Shown here piece by piece: positions 41,843 through 53,090 of a stretch of DNA of 64,000 nt. Made by a program: the position numbers and the translations under genes. The DNA is taken from assembly GCA_977006965.1 (NCBI GenBank), contig OZ345360.1, forward strand, positions 1,054,001 to 1,118,000, in the 5' to 3' direction. The notes beneath the pieces were generated by a model. That model made no database searches, had not been told where the DNA came from, and was given only the letters and a program-made list of their open reading frames with translations. The stretch is from Phymatolithon calcareum (taxonomy: Eukaryota; Rhodophyta; Florideophyceae; Hapalidiales). How positions within the stretch are numbered: position 1 is the stretch's first letter; the number at the start of each line of letters is the position of its first letter.

Positions 41843-44227
41843 CCAAGATGGTAGGCAAACGAATGCTTGTTCTATTAAACGCGAGAGTTTTTGATGTATA
41901 AGCAAATTTCTCCTTTCTGGTTAGAAACCGCGATCCCTCCACATTCTGCTGACACAACCCTGTCGCCCTTACTCAGTGTGTGTGCTAGTGTAATGCTCTC
42001 TTCTCGCCTTCTCCTCTTGCAAAGTCACAGCTTGATACTACAGAACTTATTGTCCTTGGTTGTGAATCACAGGTGGTGCAGTCTACTTTGAATGGACAAG
42101 AAGAATGCTTCGCACGGACGCGGCGGAGGCAGACAAGGGAGCTTTGACTCAAGGTGCGTAGATCTACCCCATGCTTAGAACTTGGAGCGAGCACCTATGT
42201 AACTGTGCAACATTCTGTATTACAGGTGTATAGAGTTATTTTTGAAGTATGACCGTAACCCTGCTAGGAGGCCTACGGCACGATAGGGCTCAAAGCCGGT
42301 TGGAATCCAAGTCCACCTTTTGAATGTTTGTTGACCATTGAGAAGAGAGCACTTGAGTCCGTATATATGGTTCATTGTGTGCCAGTCCAGGCTGGCTCTC
42401 CTTGTGAACATCTTGCTGGGTAAAAGTAGGAGAGAGAAAGAGAGACGAAGGAAGCTGCTTCTTAAGAGCTAACAGGAGCAGCATTCAGATCTGATTGACA
42501 AAGCCGGAGATACCAATGTGGCGGTTCAGTTCATTGTCTATTCGGAAGAGTGATTGTCAAAATCGTTTTCACAATCGTCACTGAAAACTAACGTAATTTG
42601 ACCAAACATACAGTGATAGAACGTGCGCCCCGGGCAAGTCCGTCAGCTTATATCTTGATACAATTATTGTCGGACTTTCAGACGAACAAACGGTCTGCTT
42701 GCGCCTAAAACTAGGAAATCAAGAAGTGAAAGCAAGCAATGCTAATTCAGGCTAGCCCATTGAGAGTATGGCTTCGCTCAGCCTAGGCACGGGAAGACCC
42801 AGAGATCTGGCAGAGCTCTTGCCGGGTTTCGGATTCTCAACTTCTCCCAGTTTACTCTCTTCTCTGTTCGATACTAATCGTCCGCCAATGATGTGTTGAA
42901 CATGCGCTATCAGTGGTCAATAATAGCGTTCCTGGGCCACTTTTACAAAGCTTATCGTCGGATTTGATCTGCTTACATCGCATCGCAAGAGCATGGGAAA
43001 GTGATTCCAAAGCATCGCGCGGAAGCCGTAGAGGGGCTCTCAATTTTTGCTACGGCTTAGCGGGATGCAATGTACTCGACGTCCTGTCCGAGATCAGAAA
43101 TTGGGACGGCAATTGGTCATCCTATTGTGTATGACGTTTCAGCCATCGTAGGACTTGAAGAAACTTATGGAAAAGGCAATAGGAAAGAGGGTTTTGCAGT
43201 CATGTACCAAATCTTACGCATAGCGTGCGCCAGAATACTCTTCGTGCAACTGAAGACAAAGGCAAAGTCTTGCACGGAACTTGTCGTTGAAAGGCAGCAT
43301 ACTGTTTCTCACCATCAAACCAACAAGCTAATTGCGGAGGTACTGAAATTAGAAACACCAATAGGGGACCCTTATAGACTATGGCGCTGGAACGCTCCTG
43401 ATCTGCGAAACTCAGCACTGCAGCTAGTGCACTTTACGCAATATGACTCGATGGACGGATGGAGAAGGAAGCACTTCTCTCTCCGTCTTTCATGCTTTTC
43501 TGTGACGATTTACGAACTTTGGTATGGTCCGCACGAAGAATGCTATTGCACTTGGAAAAATCTGTCCCGTGATGATTCAATAGTTTGGAAGTGACGAGTA
43601 CTACTCGTCCAAAGCCAGATGCTCTGCACATCGTTTACATATTTGAAATTTGGAACCAGCACATAGAGTGATCAGGTCAGCTCAGAGCCTATGCGTGTAA
43701 GACGCGACAATCGTCGTTGAAAACAAGCTACGTAAACATGGTGATGGTGGGTCTGGTTTTGAGCCTTCTGCATTTACAGCTCAAGGTAGTGGATCTCGAA
43801 ATTCTAAATGATCTGCAAATATCCAGAATCCAAAGAATGGGTGCACTGATTGCTACAGTAGACTGTGCTGTACACCGTCATTACATACTTGCACATGCAT
43901 AGATTGAATGGGAAGGTAAAGTCAGCCTTCTATGGGACATTGCGGGACAAGATCGGCAACAACTTACCGTGGGTTGCCGTGATCAGTACAATATCGTATG
44001 ATGTGGGAAAAGAGGCGAATTGCAGTTTGGCGGATCCGGGCCCACCCTAGCGTCAGATTTCAACAAGTTCAGATTTAAAAATATTTTCAACAGCTTACCT
44101 CTATCTACAATCGGACTCTCGGATCTGCATTGCTGATGCACTAAGCCTATTCCATGATTTGGCTTTATAATTCCTGCCAGCCTTCTACTTACCTCTCCTT
44201 CGAGCGTGAACTCCACATTTTGAGAAC
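41843..44227. other. Long intergenic region, no supported gene
   Basis: About 2.4 kb. The longest frame is 43070-43594 (174 codons, ATG-led), whose composition and lack of any motif make it doubtful. Other frames are shorter. No repeats, tRNA or transposon motifs recognised. Confidence 0.4.
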
Positions 44228-45397
44228 ATGTCTGCAAGGAGAGTTCACGTCAAGAGTTCGTACAACGATGACGTGCATCACCTTCTCTTATCGCCAGAGC
44301 AATTGTTTTTCAAAGACCTTGAAAGAAAGCTGCGAAGTGCACATCACATCCCACGCCAGGAAGTACCCGAAATCTACATGTTTTTCATCGACAACGATGG
44401 CGATTACTGCCGTTTGAAAAACGACAGAGTGCTTCGGACAGCATGTCGTATCACCCCCGACGAACTCCGTGTCATCATCACGGAACCTTCAAAACTGGAA
44501 ACTCTTAAAACGGCCTGCTTGAACTGGTTTTCTACATCATTCAATGCCGCATTCTCTTTCCTCTGTTGCTCGCAATCCACATTCAACATCGAACATGCCC
44601 CATATATTATGCGCCAACTCGAAAAACATAGCCATCGAAGTGTCTCCGACCGCTTGCGCTACCTTCGTCACAGCATCGCGAGATACAACGACGCCCACAA
44701 AATTCGCACTGTCGCCGACGAGCTCAATGCCGAGCTTATGCGTCTGTTCGATGCCGCCCTTCCGGTCCATGAGCACGCCTTTGTGCAGAGTGCTGTACTG
44801 GACATATGTTGCGAGAGGGTGTGGAGAAGTCTACGTCGAGCGAATGTCACACGTAGCACACGCCGCAGGGTCGAGATGGCAATTCGCGAAGTTTGCACTC
44901 ATCCCTCTTCCGTTCAGATTCTCCGCTGCGAGAGAGAAAATTATGTCCGCCGCTCTCATTCCGATCATGTTTGCCGATACTCAAAGATCTCCAAGGATCT
45001 CCCTCCCATTGTGCGCACTTTCGAAAGCCTCGTGCATTGTGGAAGCGATAACGTTCGTGCTGCATATGCCCGTGCACAGGCCACAGCCGAACGCAACGTG
45101 GATTGCGGCAGAATTCTCAGTGTTCGCAGGCCGATAGAACGCAAATTTAGGCGATTTGCTGCGAAGCACATCTCCGGCGCCTCGCTCCCACTTCGGAATC
45201 GTGTTGTGCTCGACTTTGTCGCGGAGGTTCGCCAGCAGCTTTCAAAGGAGGACATTTCGAGATCTACTATTCACGATATTGCAACTCTTGCTGAGCTTAT
45301 GCTCTTAGACGATCAGGTCATTGACTGTGTGTTGCTTCTCATCAGGAAGCCACGCTTTTTGCGCAGGCGATTGCAAGCGTGCGGGATATATCTCTGA
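44228..45397 (+). CDS. PB1-domain protein of unknown function
   Basis: A 389-aa single-exon protein from ATG 44228. Residues ~4-85 fit a PB1 domain: RRVHVKSSYNDDVHHLLLSP with a basic first strand, then an acidic OPCA-like stretch IYMFFIDNDGDYCRLKNDRV and DELRVIITE. The remaining ~300 residues are Arg-rich and helical (LRYLRHSIARYNDAHKIRTV, HDIATLAELMLLDDQVIDCV) without a recognised fold. PB1 domains pair with each other in scaffolds for signalling or autophagy receptors. Carrying both a basic and an acidic face, this one could self-assemble. Confidence 0.65.
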   Translation: MSARRVHVKSSYNDDVHHLLLSPEQLFFKDLERKLRSAHHIPRQEVPEIYMFFIDNDGDYCRLKNDRVLRTACRITPDELRVIITEPSKLETLKTACLNWFSTSFNAAFSFLCCSQSTFNIEHAPYIMRQLEKHSHRSVSDRLRYLRHSIARYNDAHKIRTVADELNAELMRLFDAALPVHEHAFVQSAVLDICCERVWRSLRRANVTRSTRRRVEMAIREVCTHPSSVQILRCERENYVRRSHSDHVCRYSKISKDLPPIVRTFESLVHCGSDNVRAAYARAQATAERNVDCGRILSVRRPIERKFRRFAAKHISGASLPLRNRVVLDFVAEVRQQLSKEDISRSTIHDIATLAELMLLDDQVIDCVLLLIRKPRFLRRRLQACGIYL

Positions 45398-45563
45398 AGA
45401 TCATTTTTTCAGCTATTGCCTCCAACGGAATCAACCCTCGTCATAGAATAGAGTATTCTCGGCCTGCACAGCGAATAGGTGATGTAGAGTTGCAGAAAAG
45501 CGACGTGGCCAGCTGTTCTATGTTCCCAGTATGTACAACAAAAAAAGAATTTTTTCACCAGCT

Positions 45564-47429
45564 TCATCTTTCCAGTTGCAGAACAAGCTCTCCTCTTGGA
45601 GTATGAGAAAACAAATCAACACCAGCCGCGCGAACAGGACGAAATGGATCACCACGAAACGCCTTTGACGTCGGCCTACATAGTGACATGACATTACGCC
45701 ATAAATTGGCCGGCTCGCAGCAAACATAAACGACACGCCGTATACACCGTGCTCCACGAACCGCGCTAATGACGGAATTAGCAACGCCGGCTCTGGGCGG
45801 GTCAAGCACCGCGACACATTCGCGCTCAGGGGCAAGTATTTGGATTGCTTGTTGAATTACACGCTCTGCAGCCCCAACGACGAACGTTGCGTTCGTGATG
45901 TTATTCAACCGTGCGTTCAGTCTCGCATCCACAATGGCTGGCTCACAAACATCGACTCCAACGACGCTATGCGCCGATTCCGCAAGCGCCAATGCGATGG
46001 TACCAGTACCGCAGCAGACATCGAGCACGCTAGTGTCACTTCCCGCACCAGCAAACTCTCGGATGACTGTATACAGGCGTTCCGCCATGACAGTATTAAC
46101 TTGGAAAAACGAGTTTGGATGAACGCGGAACTTCAGGCCCAGCAGTTCCTCCGTTAGCGCAGTTAGCCCGCACACGTGATGCGCCTCGACTCCAGCTGTC
46201 GTTGGCGACAAGTCGTCTGTCGATTGCCAGAACAATCCAAAACGATCATCAGACCCAAACATTTCCCTCAATGCCGCCGCTACCGCCCGCCGACATTGCG
46301 TATCACTGAGTGGACCGTCGCCATCTGGCCCCGAGTCCGCCGCGCCAGCAGGACTCACCATTATGCTCACGAGAGCCTGTTTCGTGCGCAAGCTCGTCCG
46401 ACAAGTCACCTGCCGCCAGTACCCGTTGTGCAACAGCCTGTCATACGGCGGCTGTCCGCTCTTCCGCACGACGTCAGTGAGGGCGACCGCAATCTCGCGC
46501 GCAGCAACAGCGGTGGTGAGACACGCCTCCGTGACCGGGCCCACGCGAAACTCACCCTCACGAATGAGCCCAAGGGAGTAACCGATAGTGGGGCGAGCGG
46601 TATGCACATGCCCGGCAACACCACACGCGCCAATTGACATACCGACGGTAAACTCTGTCTTGTTTCGATAATAATTCCGACCATCCTTCCCAACCTCACC
46701 GTCATCGCAGAACTCCAGTCGTTCCAATTCACACACCGGCGCGCCTTGTCCAATGCCCGGCAGCCACGGTGTGACCGGACCGACCAGTGCTTCGGAGCGC
46801 ATTCGATTCGCGACGGTAACGAGCGCAGCACGCCACAATTTTCGCTTGCGGCGCATCTGCGTGGCGTATGGCACATCTGCCCACGGAGCAGTGGCGGAGG
46901 CAGCGGATGGGCATTGTGAGGGCTTCTTTGACCCATCGCTATTCGTCAGGGATGCAAGTGCCGCATTTGTACGACGCCGCTTTATCGAGGGGTGTTCTGC
47001 GTCGCCTACGAAAAACGTGTTTCCGCGGTATTCGATCTTTTCGAGCGAGGCGCGGGCGGCAACGACGTCGGCCACGCGGAAATTGGCAAAGAAATAGTCC
47101 CATCTCGGGATTTTGTGCAAGCCAGCATATGGCGGAAGGTCGGTCGCCTTGTTCAACATGCGCGCAATGTCCCGCTTCGAGAGCCAAAAGAGACCGGGGC
47201 ATCGCACAATGAATCTCTGTGTCTCCACATCAGGCGCGAAAACCGGTTCTCGTGGGCGCTTTTGTGGAGTCGGACGCACATGCTCGTTAGTTGCCCGCGA
47301 TACAGGCTCTGTGATCTTGCTCACGGCGGCGCTTAGGCTTTGCTCTGCTCTGGTCGATCGCTTGCCCGCAGCAGGATCTGGTCTCACATGCGCGGGGGGC
47401 TTTGGTGGTTGGGACCAGAGAACGCCCAT
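45564..47429 (-). CDS. TRMT2A: tRNA (uracil-5)-methyltransferase, TRMT2A type
   Basis: A 621-aa single-exon protein from ATG 47429. An N-terminal RRM-like region (~75-145: QRFIVRCPGLFWLSKRDIAR) precedes the RumA/TrmA-type core: YYRNKTEFTVG, FRVHPNSFFQVNTVMAERLY, SAM-binding VLDVCCGTGTIALALAES, AVLDPPRAGV and the catalytic Cys in VVYVCCEPANLWRN. The end, DLFSHTPRGELVLQLER, matches the family's DLFPxTPHxExxxxxER with its base Glu. It methylates U54 of tRNA to ribothymidine; the RRM plus catalytic layout is that of human TRMT2A. In the terminal motif the usual His is replaced by Arg-Gly. Confidence 0.94.
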   Translation of the reverse strand: MGVLWSQPPKPPAHVRPDPAAGKRSTRAEQSLSAAVSKITEPVSRATNEHVRPTPQKRPREPVFAPDVETQRFIVRCPGLFWLSKRDIARMLNKATDLPPYAGLHKIPRWDYFFANFRVADVVAARASLEKIEYRGNTFFVGDAEHPSIKRRRTNAALASLTNSDGSKKPSQCPSAASATAPWADVPYATQMRRKRKLWRAALVTVANRMRSEALVGPVTPWLPGIGQGAPVCELERLEFCDDGEVGKDGRNYYRNKTEFTVGMSIGACGVAGHVHTARPTIGYSLGLIREGEFRVGPVTEACLTTAVAAREIAVALTDVVRKSGQPPYDRLLHNGYWRQVTCRTSLRTKQALVSIMVSPAGAADSGPDGDGPLSDTQCRRAVAAALREMFGSDDRFGLFWQSTDDLSPTTAGVEAHHVCGLTALTEELLGLKFRVHPNSFFQVNTVMAERLYTVIREFAGAGSDTSVLDVCCGTGTIALALAESAHSVVGVDVCEPAIVDARLNARLNNITNATFVVGAAERVIQQAIQILAPERECVAVLDPPRAGVANSVISAVRGARCIRRVVYVCCEPANLWRNVMSLCRPTSKAFRGDPFRPVRAAGVDLFSHTPRGELVLQLER

Positions 47430-48303
47430 TTGCAGCGTATTTGTCCCTGGGCACCTTCTTTAGATGAGTGAATCAAATTCTGGTCTCGTTCAGATCAAAT
47501 CAGAATTCAGAAGTATTGAAATTTGAGGAAATTCACTACATGGCCACCAAAAGTGGGAAAAATTCACTACATGGCCATCCTGAGCCAAACCTACTACTCA
47601 TGCGCTCCGAATAGGAAGGCACACTGTAAGCACGTCGTCATTTTCGTCTGCTACGCCCAACTCACTATGCTCCCACAGTAACCACTCTGAAATCATGGAA
47701 AAAAAGTAGCTCGTGCTACAGGTGGGCGACTACGCTGGATAAAGCTTTGACGACGTTGTCAACGTCGTGATCTCCCACAACGCATCGACGGGCAAGGCCC
47801 ACCTCGTGGTGAAGCACAAGTGGTCTCTGCACTTTTGTACGCTTCTAGGTGCTTGGTGCAGCATCGGGTGTTGTTCGACCGATGGAACAAGCACTAGTTC
47901 GGGGACGTATGGATGTTGAGAATGTGGTCCTAGCAGCATGAGGGCAGCATCACGGGCGTTGCAGTCGCTGGAGACTAGCTAGTACATGATGTGGTGCCGT
48001 TTGACCTTGTGGCTAAGCCGGCATGCAAGCGCAAGAAGCCTTACTTGCGGTCCGAAATGAGGGTCCGTCACTGCTCCTCGTCCAGAAACACAGGACACAT
48101 TTCGCAGACATGGGGGAGGCACAACATCCACAACCTTGTTGAGGCGAAACGAAAACAGATCGACAAAGCGGCTCAGTCCATGATCATCGAACCTGCGATG
48201 ACGGAGATGCCGCTTTCAACGAGGATCTAAAGCATAGAGAGTAGCGCGCGCAATGAATTTTACTGTCGCATAGATTGCAGTAGCTTTGGTTAAGTTAATT
48301 TAT

Positions 48304-49325
48304 GAGGAAATTCGCTAAATGCCCACAAAAGTGGTAAAAGTACGCTAAATATCCACCCCTAGCCACAGCTACTATTCACCCATAGCAAAATATACTATCA
48401 TACTCACCCTAGCCGAAACCTACTACTCATCCGTTTCTCAAAGCGCTCTATGCGACAGTGAAATTTATTGCGTACGGTACTCTCTCTGGTTTAGCTCTTC
48501 GTCGCAACTATTGATGGCATCTCCGTCATCGAAGGCGGTGAGGTCGATGATAATGGACTTAGCCGATTTGTCGATGTGCATTCGCTTCGCCTCGACAAAG
48601 TTGTGTATGTTGGTCCTACCACAGGTCTGTGAGAAGCGACCGGTGTGTCCACACGGGGAGCAATGACGAGCCATCATTTCGGACGGCACGTAAGGCTTCT
48701 TGCGCTTACGGCCCGGCTTAGCGACAAGTTCAAATGGCACCAAATCTTCCTGTACTAGCTGGTCACCAGTAACTGCAACACTCGTGATACTGCCCTCGTC
48801 TTGTTTAGCCCAAGAAGCTCACTCTTGAACTGGCGCTCCCTTGAAGGGCTTCCAACACAGCCGCGTCCGACTGACTTGGTGATCTTGACACCCCCGACGC
48901 TCGGCAGCGCGCTGACGTTCACGCGGAAGGTGCAAGTTGTGCCCTGGATACAGATGAGTTTCAGACGCTACTTGTCGCGCCTCTCTATGAGGTGTGCCTT
49001 CCAGATTGACGCGTTCTGGGAGATCACGACGTTAACAACATCGTCGAAGCTTGATCCAAAGTAGTCGCCCACTTGTAGCACAAGCTTCTTCTTGTTCATG
49101 GTTTCAGAGTGATTAGTGCGGGAGCGTGGTGCGTTGAGCTTGTCAGACGAATTTGAGGAGGATTTGCACAAAAGTTGGACAAGGGGAAGTAGCAGCCACT
49201 TTCCTTTTTTCCCTCCAAAAAAACCAACTGTCAGCGCTCCACGTAACGGATGAGTAGTAGTTTTGGCTTGGCTGGATGTTTAGTGTACTTTCACCACTTT
49301 TGGTGGGCATCTAGCGAATTTCCTC
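48304..49325 (-). mobile_element. Inner Mutator-like element nested in the outer one
   Basis: The terminal inverted repeats GAGGAAATTCGCTAAATGCC (48304) and its reverse complement at 49325 extend ~60 bp with few changes. A perfect 10-bp target duplication GTTAATTTAT flanks it (48294-48303 and 49326-49335). It is 1022 bp, deletion-derived, and related to the outer element but oppositely oriented. Confidence 0.9.
48465..49099 (-). pseudogene. Truncated MULE transposase (N-terminal DNA-binding part plus zinc knuckle)
   Basis: From ATG 49099 the minus strand reads KKLVLQVGDYFGSSFDDVVN, VVISQNASIWKAHLIERRDK and, after a TAG, RLKLICIQGTTCTFRVNVSA, the usual start of a MuDR-type transposase. The DDE core is missing. 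The C-terminal piece (48743-48465) is in another frame: KPGRKRKKPYVPSEMMARHC and SPCGHTGRFSQTCG, a CxxCxxxGHxxxxC zinc knuckle. It is a non-autonomous deletion product. Confidence 0.8.
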
Positions 49326-49772
49326 GTTAATTTATGATAGTACGCGTGGCTGGGGGTGCGTAGTAAGTTGGACGAGGAGTGACCATGTAGTGAATTTCCC
49401 CATTGAAATATTGCACATCATAAATTGTGCGCTCGCTCGCGCCGTACCAACTTTAGTTCTATTTTAAAGACCTGCACCCCCGTCTTTGAAGTTCTCTCAC
49501 CGCCCGAAACAATGGTCATAAACTGGATGAAAATTTTAATTATGTCGTTTGCACTGACGGGACTGTGTCCAGTTTCAAGAGAATGTGTAGAAACAAGTGA
49601 AATATTTTCAAATATGAAGTCAGGGAGGCGCGGAAAAAGCGCTCTTCCCGCACCGTATTTCCTGTTTCTGTGAAGTATTCTTTCGATTTGTTTCCATTGG
49701 TCAACAAGTGAATTTTAATTTTAAAATAGAGAAATATGTGATTGTTGGACGTCGATAACAAGCCTGAATCTC

Positions 49773-50361
49773 TTGGCACGCAGGGTAACCATCAGAACTG
49801 AGTCTGTGCTAATCCGAGAAAACGGCGATGCAGAATTTGACTTCGATGACATTTGCGCTGCAAAGCAGTCTCATGATCAAACGAGCACCTCGCCTCCTTT
49901 CGGTTGTAAGCAACCGAAGACTCTGTTCGATGTTCGGAGTATCACCGTATGTTTGCGCAAAAATCTGGGCCAGACTGGAAAGATCGAAAAATCTGAACCT
50001 CGTTATCTTTTATGGACTCGTTTGTTTTTGAAAATATATACATCCGAAGTCGTGAACGCTGCAATATGCGCGGTGGACGAAAAGACTTTTCGAGTTTGGG
50101 TTCGACGTTTCGTCCTCGCCATAAGCGAAATAGGAATTGTATGTTCAATGGCCACACCTCGTTTACTTGTCTGCAGGAGGAATAATCACTAACACTTTAC
50201 GAGATTTCGTGGACTACACGCCTTCTGTATTCATCATGTGCTGCGGATGAATCGGAGAAATTTTGTAGGATCTCAGTCGATGGTACCACCTCAACGGGAT
50301 GTTAGAGGATGGGGAAGTTGTCCTAGCCGACGAGGGATATAGAGGCGAAAAATGTATTTAA
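49773..50361 (+). pseudogene. PIF/Harbinger (IS5-like) DDE transposase relic
   Basis: The frame 49773-50192 reads PRYLLWTRLFLKIYTSEVVN then CAVDEKTFRVWVRRFVLAIS, the conserved N-terminal part of Harbinger-like DDE transposases. Downstream, in other frames, CRISVDGT (first catalytic Asp, ~50262-50288) runs straight into WYHLNGMLEDGEVVLADEGY-RGE (second Asp, 50281-50352). Everything between the first and second Asp is deleted, and the third acidic residue is not seen. Inactive relic. Confidence 0.75.
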
Positions 50362-50363
50362 CA

Positions 50364-50792
50364 TGATATCACGGTTAATGGAAACATTGACATTGCTCAA
50401 ATAATACGATATCGATATGAGACGGCGAATAGGCGAATAAAAAGTTTTTATTTTGAACCACAAGTTTAGGCATGCTTTATCGTCACACAAGATGTACTTT
50501 TTTGCGGTAGCTAATCTAACCCAACTCGAATTTCAATCCGGAGAACCGCTCTTCGAGCTTTACGCGAAAAATCTTCCCCCGAAGTGGCCGATATGCTCCT
50601 GTTTTAAAAGAAACTAAAAGATATTCTAAAATGACCTTGTAAGGGCTAAATATTACAAATATTTTCTAGAGCGCATTACTATGGCTTCTTCTGTCAAGGA
50701 AAGTAAATTCATCTTAATGCTGCCCTCAAAGAGTGTCAATACTTCATTTATTCTGCTGCGTCATTGTGCTAATTTGAGATAATACTCAATTG
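50364..50792. other. AT-rich spacer, no gene
   Basis: About 430 bp between the Harbinger relic and the piggyBac left end. No supported feature. Confidence 0.4.
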
Positions 50793-53090
50793 CTTATCCC
50801 TTTGCTCGGCAGAGGTAAAGGGACATATTATGTCACTTAAATTTTGATTTATCATACCTTAATTTTTAATTTATTTTATGAACACATGGTCGAAAAGAGT
50901 ACGGGAAGGTAATTTTATTCGTTATGGAAAGCATCGAAGTGATCCTTGCAAAGATAGTCGTCGCAATACGTGCAAGCGCGCTTCACTTTGCGGGGTTTGG
51001 CAGCCCCGCCATCATCCTCGATACCTTGCTGTTTTGCCTTTGCTTTCACGTAGGAGCAATACTCACAAAGCGCTGCGGTGCCCGTAATCCATACCTTGTG
51101 CATCTCTCTTGGCTCATCCTTACGTCGCTCCGGTAGTTTCGGGTTTTTGCTACTCATTCTTCTCTCCTTTTTGCGGGGGGTTTCTCTTTCGTCTTCACCA
51201 TCATCCCCTCTACCTCGCCGCTGACTGGGTTCGCGCGAGTATTGCATTCGTCTAGCACGTTCACGGAGTTCTTCAATGAATTCCAATATGAACTGCTTTT
51301 GTCGCATCGGGGGGTCTCCGGACGCTAGCTCTGAGTACACAACGAACGCATTGTTCCGGATAACATTCAAGCATTGAAGAAATAGTGGTAGCCATGTGCG
51401 GTAGCATCGCAGGTTCGGTGCATAAGAAGAAATTCGTTGGTCTGCAACATCTACTCCACCCATGTTAAAATTGTAGTCATCCACTACTCGTGGGATCATG
51501 AGAGTCCTTGTAGATCGATTTCCCCAAACAGTACGCAAATGATTTCTATTTGACGCTGTCTGTCGCGGGCGGCGCCGTTCACGTGGCACGAACTGGTTCG
51601 TGTGGTGAGCGGTGGACACCATGAAGACAACATTGTTGTCGATACACCTCATTGTTAGCGTCCTGAAGTCATCGACGCACCAGAATAAGTCGTTAAAAAT
51701 TGCCTCGCTGCTCACTTTGAGCGCCTTCGGTGGCCAGCCGCGCTTTGGTCGCGCTGTTCCCGTGACGGCAATTCCCCTTTCGCGCAACGCAGCGAGCGTC
51801 TTAGGGAGAATAAAATAGTTGTCCAGGAAGAGGACGAACTTGTGACCCGTCCGAACGTGCGGCGTGAGCACTTCATCGACAAGCATGATCATCATGTGGT
51901 GTGTCTTTCCACCGTCTGAATTTGCCTTTTAAAACTCGTTTGTTCTGTTCGCAGCATGGCGTCCATCCGGCGTAAAATAGCACACGTATCCGGTCTTAGA
52001 ATCGGCCAGCACAAACCACTGGTGCCCTTCATTGATGGGCTTGTTTTTCATGCGGTGAGTTTCGCCGCTACGACCTGAAAATCGAATCATCATCTCGTCT
52101 GTGGCTACAGTAAGGCCCGGGCGAACGAGAAGGCGCAAAGATGTTCTTCGGACATGATCTACAAGGAGCTTTACCTTATGGAACCACGTCCGGTTCTCGC
52201 GCGTGTCTTCGTTTACCGTATAATCCTCCACGTAGACGTCATCATTATCGACCGCAATATCTCCCGAGTTATCTTCTGTGGCATCGGTCACCGCGTCGCG
52301 CACAATAGCATCATCCGCAGCGAGATCAATGTCTTCGCCGCAATTATCAGTCTCCTCTTCTCCGTTCTGCGCATGCGCGTTGTCTGCACCGCTCAGGTGC
52401 AGGGCTCGCCAAATGTAGCGGAATCGCTTCAGAGTCATGCCGTCAACAATGGGATGTGACGGCAGCGCCCTTGACGAAGACCAGTAGTCTTCTTTTTGAG
52501 GAAGGCTCAAAACGCCCATGTAGTACAGTATTGCTAAAAAATGGCAAATCTCTGCAGGGAGAACGTCGCGTTGTCGAGATCGTGGCTTCTCAGCCAAAAG
52601 CGCCGCGGCATATTCGTTAGTACAGGCGGCGATTGCTTCAATGAGAACGTCTGGAATCCAAGTGCGAGCCATGAGTGCGGGCGTGACGGCAACGCCATTG
52701 TGCGAGCCAAGTGTTCGAAATTTAGCTTTTGGGCGGTGCGGTGACGGCTATGTCAACGACGTGCTCATAGCTGCCGTTCACGTCACGGGGACACTCCACA
52801 GTATTGGGTTGGAAAAGGGTCGTCACTCCTGGAGTAACAGAGGCGCCATTGCTCGGTGAAATGCGCACTTCCGACATGGTGAATGAGTGGTGCGTGGTTC
52901 AGATGCGAGATGCTCCGGTACCCTTTGGGTGTACAGTCTGAAAATGGTATCGTTTGAAAGTTACAGCTGTCCTTATTCTGTAGGCAAAAAAAGAAAGATT
53001 TTTATGATATAGAGGCTGAGAAATGCTTAAAAAGGAAAATTTCAAGATTTCAAGGGACATAATATGTCCCCTGTCCAGCAAAGGGATAAG
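50793..53090 (-). mobile_element. piggyBac-family DNA transposon
   Basis: Left inverted repeat 50793-50834 (CTTATCCCTTTGCT...CGGCAG...GGGACATATTATGTC) and right inverted repeat 53056-53090 (reverse complement CTTATCCCTTTGCTGGACAG, GGGACATATTATGTC) bracket a piggyBac transposase on the minus strand. The element is 2.3 kb, the usual size. The expected TTAA duplication is not visible at these ends (left flank CAATTG, right flank AACATT), so the true termini or the target rule may differ. Confidence 0.85.
50915..52672 (-). pseudogene. piggyBac transposase with one in-frame stop
   Basis: Two consecutive stretches, 52672-51929 (247 aa) and 51895-50915 (326 aa), are in the same frame, separated by a TAA at 51929-51931 and eleven further codons. 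The N-terminal part gives VLIEAIAACTNEYAAALLAE, FLAILYYMGVLSLPQKEDYW and TVATDEMMIRFSGRSGETHR (first Asp). The second part gives FVLFLDNYFILPKTLAALRE (second Asp), DYNFNMGGVDVADQRISSYA (third Asp) and a C-terminal cysteine-rich domain CEYCSYVKAKAK...CTYCDDYLCKDHFDAFH. All three catalytic Asp survive, so inactivation is by the single nonsense codon only. An N-terminal frame from ~52876 (MSEVRISPSNG) may be an additional exon. Confidence 0.9.

Larger units (their letters stand above)
47525..49401 (+). mobile_element. Outer Mutator-like element (MULE), degenerate
   Basis: Left end GAGGAAATTCACTACATGG at 47525 and right end CCATGTAGTGAATTTCCCC (reverse complement GGGGAAATTCACTACATGG) at 49401 form terminal inverted repeats. 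The flanks ATTGAAATTT (47515-47524) and ATTGAAATAT (49402-49411) are a 10-bp target duplication with one mismatch, within the MULE 8-11 bp range. Its coding remnant is on the plus strand: GDYAG*SFDDVVNVVISHNA near 47730, and a zinc-knuckle piece at 47991-48230 (KPACKRKKPYLRSEM). Stop codons interrupt both. It is split by the inner element. Confidence 0.8.

Noticed and set aside
43070-43594. 174-codon ATG-led frame in the 42-44 kb gap
   Set aside because: No domain, mixed composition, no paralogue; too weak to call a gene.
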